This document shows positions 39,323 through 39,835 of a DNA stretch of 39,835 bases, piece after piece. The DNA is from CAYQDR01 sp964416315 (GTDB lineage: Bacteria; Methylomirabilota; Methylomirabilia; Rokubacteriales; DASRDR01). Within the stretch, counting starts at the first letter, position 1. Each line of letters begins with the position of its first letter. The position numbers were made by a program, and so were the translations under genes. The notes under the pieces are model-generated. The model searched no databases, had not been told where the DNA came from, and saw only the letters and a program-made list of their open reading frames with translations. The stretch covers positions 1-39,835 of the forward strand of contig CAYQDR010000033.1 in assembly GCA_964416315.1 (NCBI GenBank), given 5' to 3'.

Positions 39323-39835
39323 CTACTGCTTGACGAGGAAGTGCGCGCGCCGGTTCTGCGCCCAGCAGGCTTCCGTGCGCTCGATGCAGAGCGGCCGCTC
39401 CTCACCGTAGCTGATCACGGTGATGCGCGAGCCCTGGATCCCAGCCGAGACGAGGTAGTCCCGCGTCGCTTTCGCGCGCCGCTCGCCGAGCGCCAGGTTG
39501 TACTCGTTGGTCCCGCGCTCGTCGGCGTGGCCCTCGATGAGGAGCTGGGCGTTGGAATTGGTCCTGAGCCACGTCGCGTTCTCGTCGAGGACCGGCTTGT
39601 CCTGGGAGCGGACCTCGTACCGGTCGAAGTCGAAGTGGACGTCGCGCAGCGCCGAGGTCTCGACGAACTCCTTCGGCGAGGGGAGCGAGGGAATGGTCGT
39701 GCCCGTCGCGCCGGCCACGCCGGGCCCGGCCGCCCCGGGTCCCCCCGCGGCACCGGGGCCACCCGCGCCCGGCCCGCCCGCGCCGGCCCCCGTGCCGATC
39801 GTGCCCGGCGCGGGCGGGCCGGGCGCGGGTGGCCC
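39323..39835 (-). CDS. pal: Peptidoglycan-associated lipoprotein Pal (OmpA domain), 5' end outside the window
   Basis: A partial gene; the frame stays open to the window edge. The OmpA-like domain is complete: VHFDFDRYEVRSQDKPVLDE, LLIEGHADERGTNEYNLALG, RRAKATRDYLVSAGI and NRRAHFLVKQ, with the peptidoglycan-binding Asp and Arg in HADERGT. Before it lies a linker of at least 40 Gly, Pro and Ala residues up to the edge, so the signal peptide and lipobox are not visible. Pal ties the outer membrane to peptidoglycan. It is followed by CpoB, the normal order of the tol-pal cluster; TolB and TolA should lie upstream. Confidence 0.92.
   Translation of the reverse strand, partial: GPPAPGPPAPGTIGTGAGAGGPGAGGPGAAGGPGAAGPGVAGATGTTIPSLPSPKEFVETSALRDVHFDFDRYEVRSQDKPVLDENATWLRTNSNAQLLIEGHADERGTNEYNLALGERRAKATRDYLVSAGIQGSRITVISYGEERPLCIERTEACWAQNRRAHFLVKQ

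Noticed and set aside
1..39835. CRISPR arrays, insertion sequences and prophage genes
   Set aside because: I saw no regularly spaced repeats, transposase or phage structural genes; the only clear mobile element is the intein.

Overview
The window is very GC-rich chromosomal DNA (roughly 70% by eye). Genes are densely packed, often with 4-base start/stop overlaps, and GTG starts are common. Several features suggest a free-living Gram-negative-type soil or subsurface bacterium: paired CaiB/BaiF CoA-transferases, acyl-CoA metabolism, DUF1989, DUF6125 and DinB proteins, many PAS/GAF sensor kinases, and a Tol-Pal end gene pair. The gene style most resembles Candidatus Rokubacteria / Methylomirabilota. 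That placement is inference from gene content; no marker gene is present to prove it.

Layout. 97-4138: a two-component block with an HTH-receiver regulator, a decayed kinase, a receiver stub and a large hybrid kinase. 4369-7477: a small membrane protein, an M23 peptidase, an internally deleted choline-kinase-like remnant and a D-2-hydroxyacid dehydrogenase. 7619-10833: a retropepsin-like protein, an intradiol-dioxygenase-like lipoprotein, a probable selenocysteine-containing AhpD-like protein, an alpha/beta hydrolase and a 3-hydroxyacyl-CoA dehydrogenase. 11024-15998 (minus): a six-gene operon with a CoA-transferase, a nitrile-hydratase-type enzyme whose beta chain is split in two, the alpha chain, an unknown membrane protein and an amidohydrolase. 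16064-25496: a Uma2 protein, an acyl-CoA dehydrogenase, a second CoA-transferase, two DinB proteins, a PuuE-like deacetylase, a DUF6125 protein, a BtuF-like protein, a DUF1989 protein, a tandem DUF4410 pair, and remnants of a D-aminoacylase and a DapA-family enzyme.

25514-30000 (minus) is a signalling operon: a LuxR-type regulator, a receiver-only protein, a STAS-GNAT fusion and a 7TM-type histidine kinase, the last three coupled by 4-base overlaps. 30253-33336 (plus) holds an ECF sigma factor, its zinc-finger anti-sigma factor and a DUF4139 protein. ECF-type promoter sequences sit in front of both the sigma gene and the DUF4139 gene, which suggests a self-regulated module with a local target.

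33431-37585 carries a PflX/COG1313-type radical SAM protein interrupted by a 454-residue LAGLIDADG intein exactly at the third cluster cysteine, then YjbQ, a small lipoprotein, a glycosyltransferase and a small basic protein. A tRNA-Thr(CGT), an orphan anti-sigma-like gene behind a near-consensus promoter, and CpoB/YbgF with Pal (running off the window) close the region.

The strongest unusual signals are the selenoprotein (an in-frame TGA at the second Cys of a CxxC motif, followed by a SECIS-like hairpin) and the intein in the Fe-S motif. Next come the split nitrile hydratase operon, the STAS-GNAT fusion, the ECF promoter pair, several gene remnants (two with both ends kept in frame), and a palindromic intergenic repeat that supplies stop codons to neighbouring genes.
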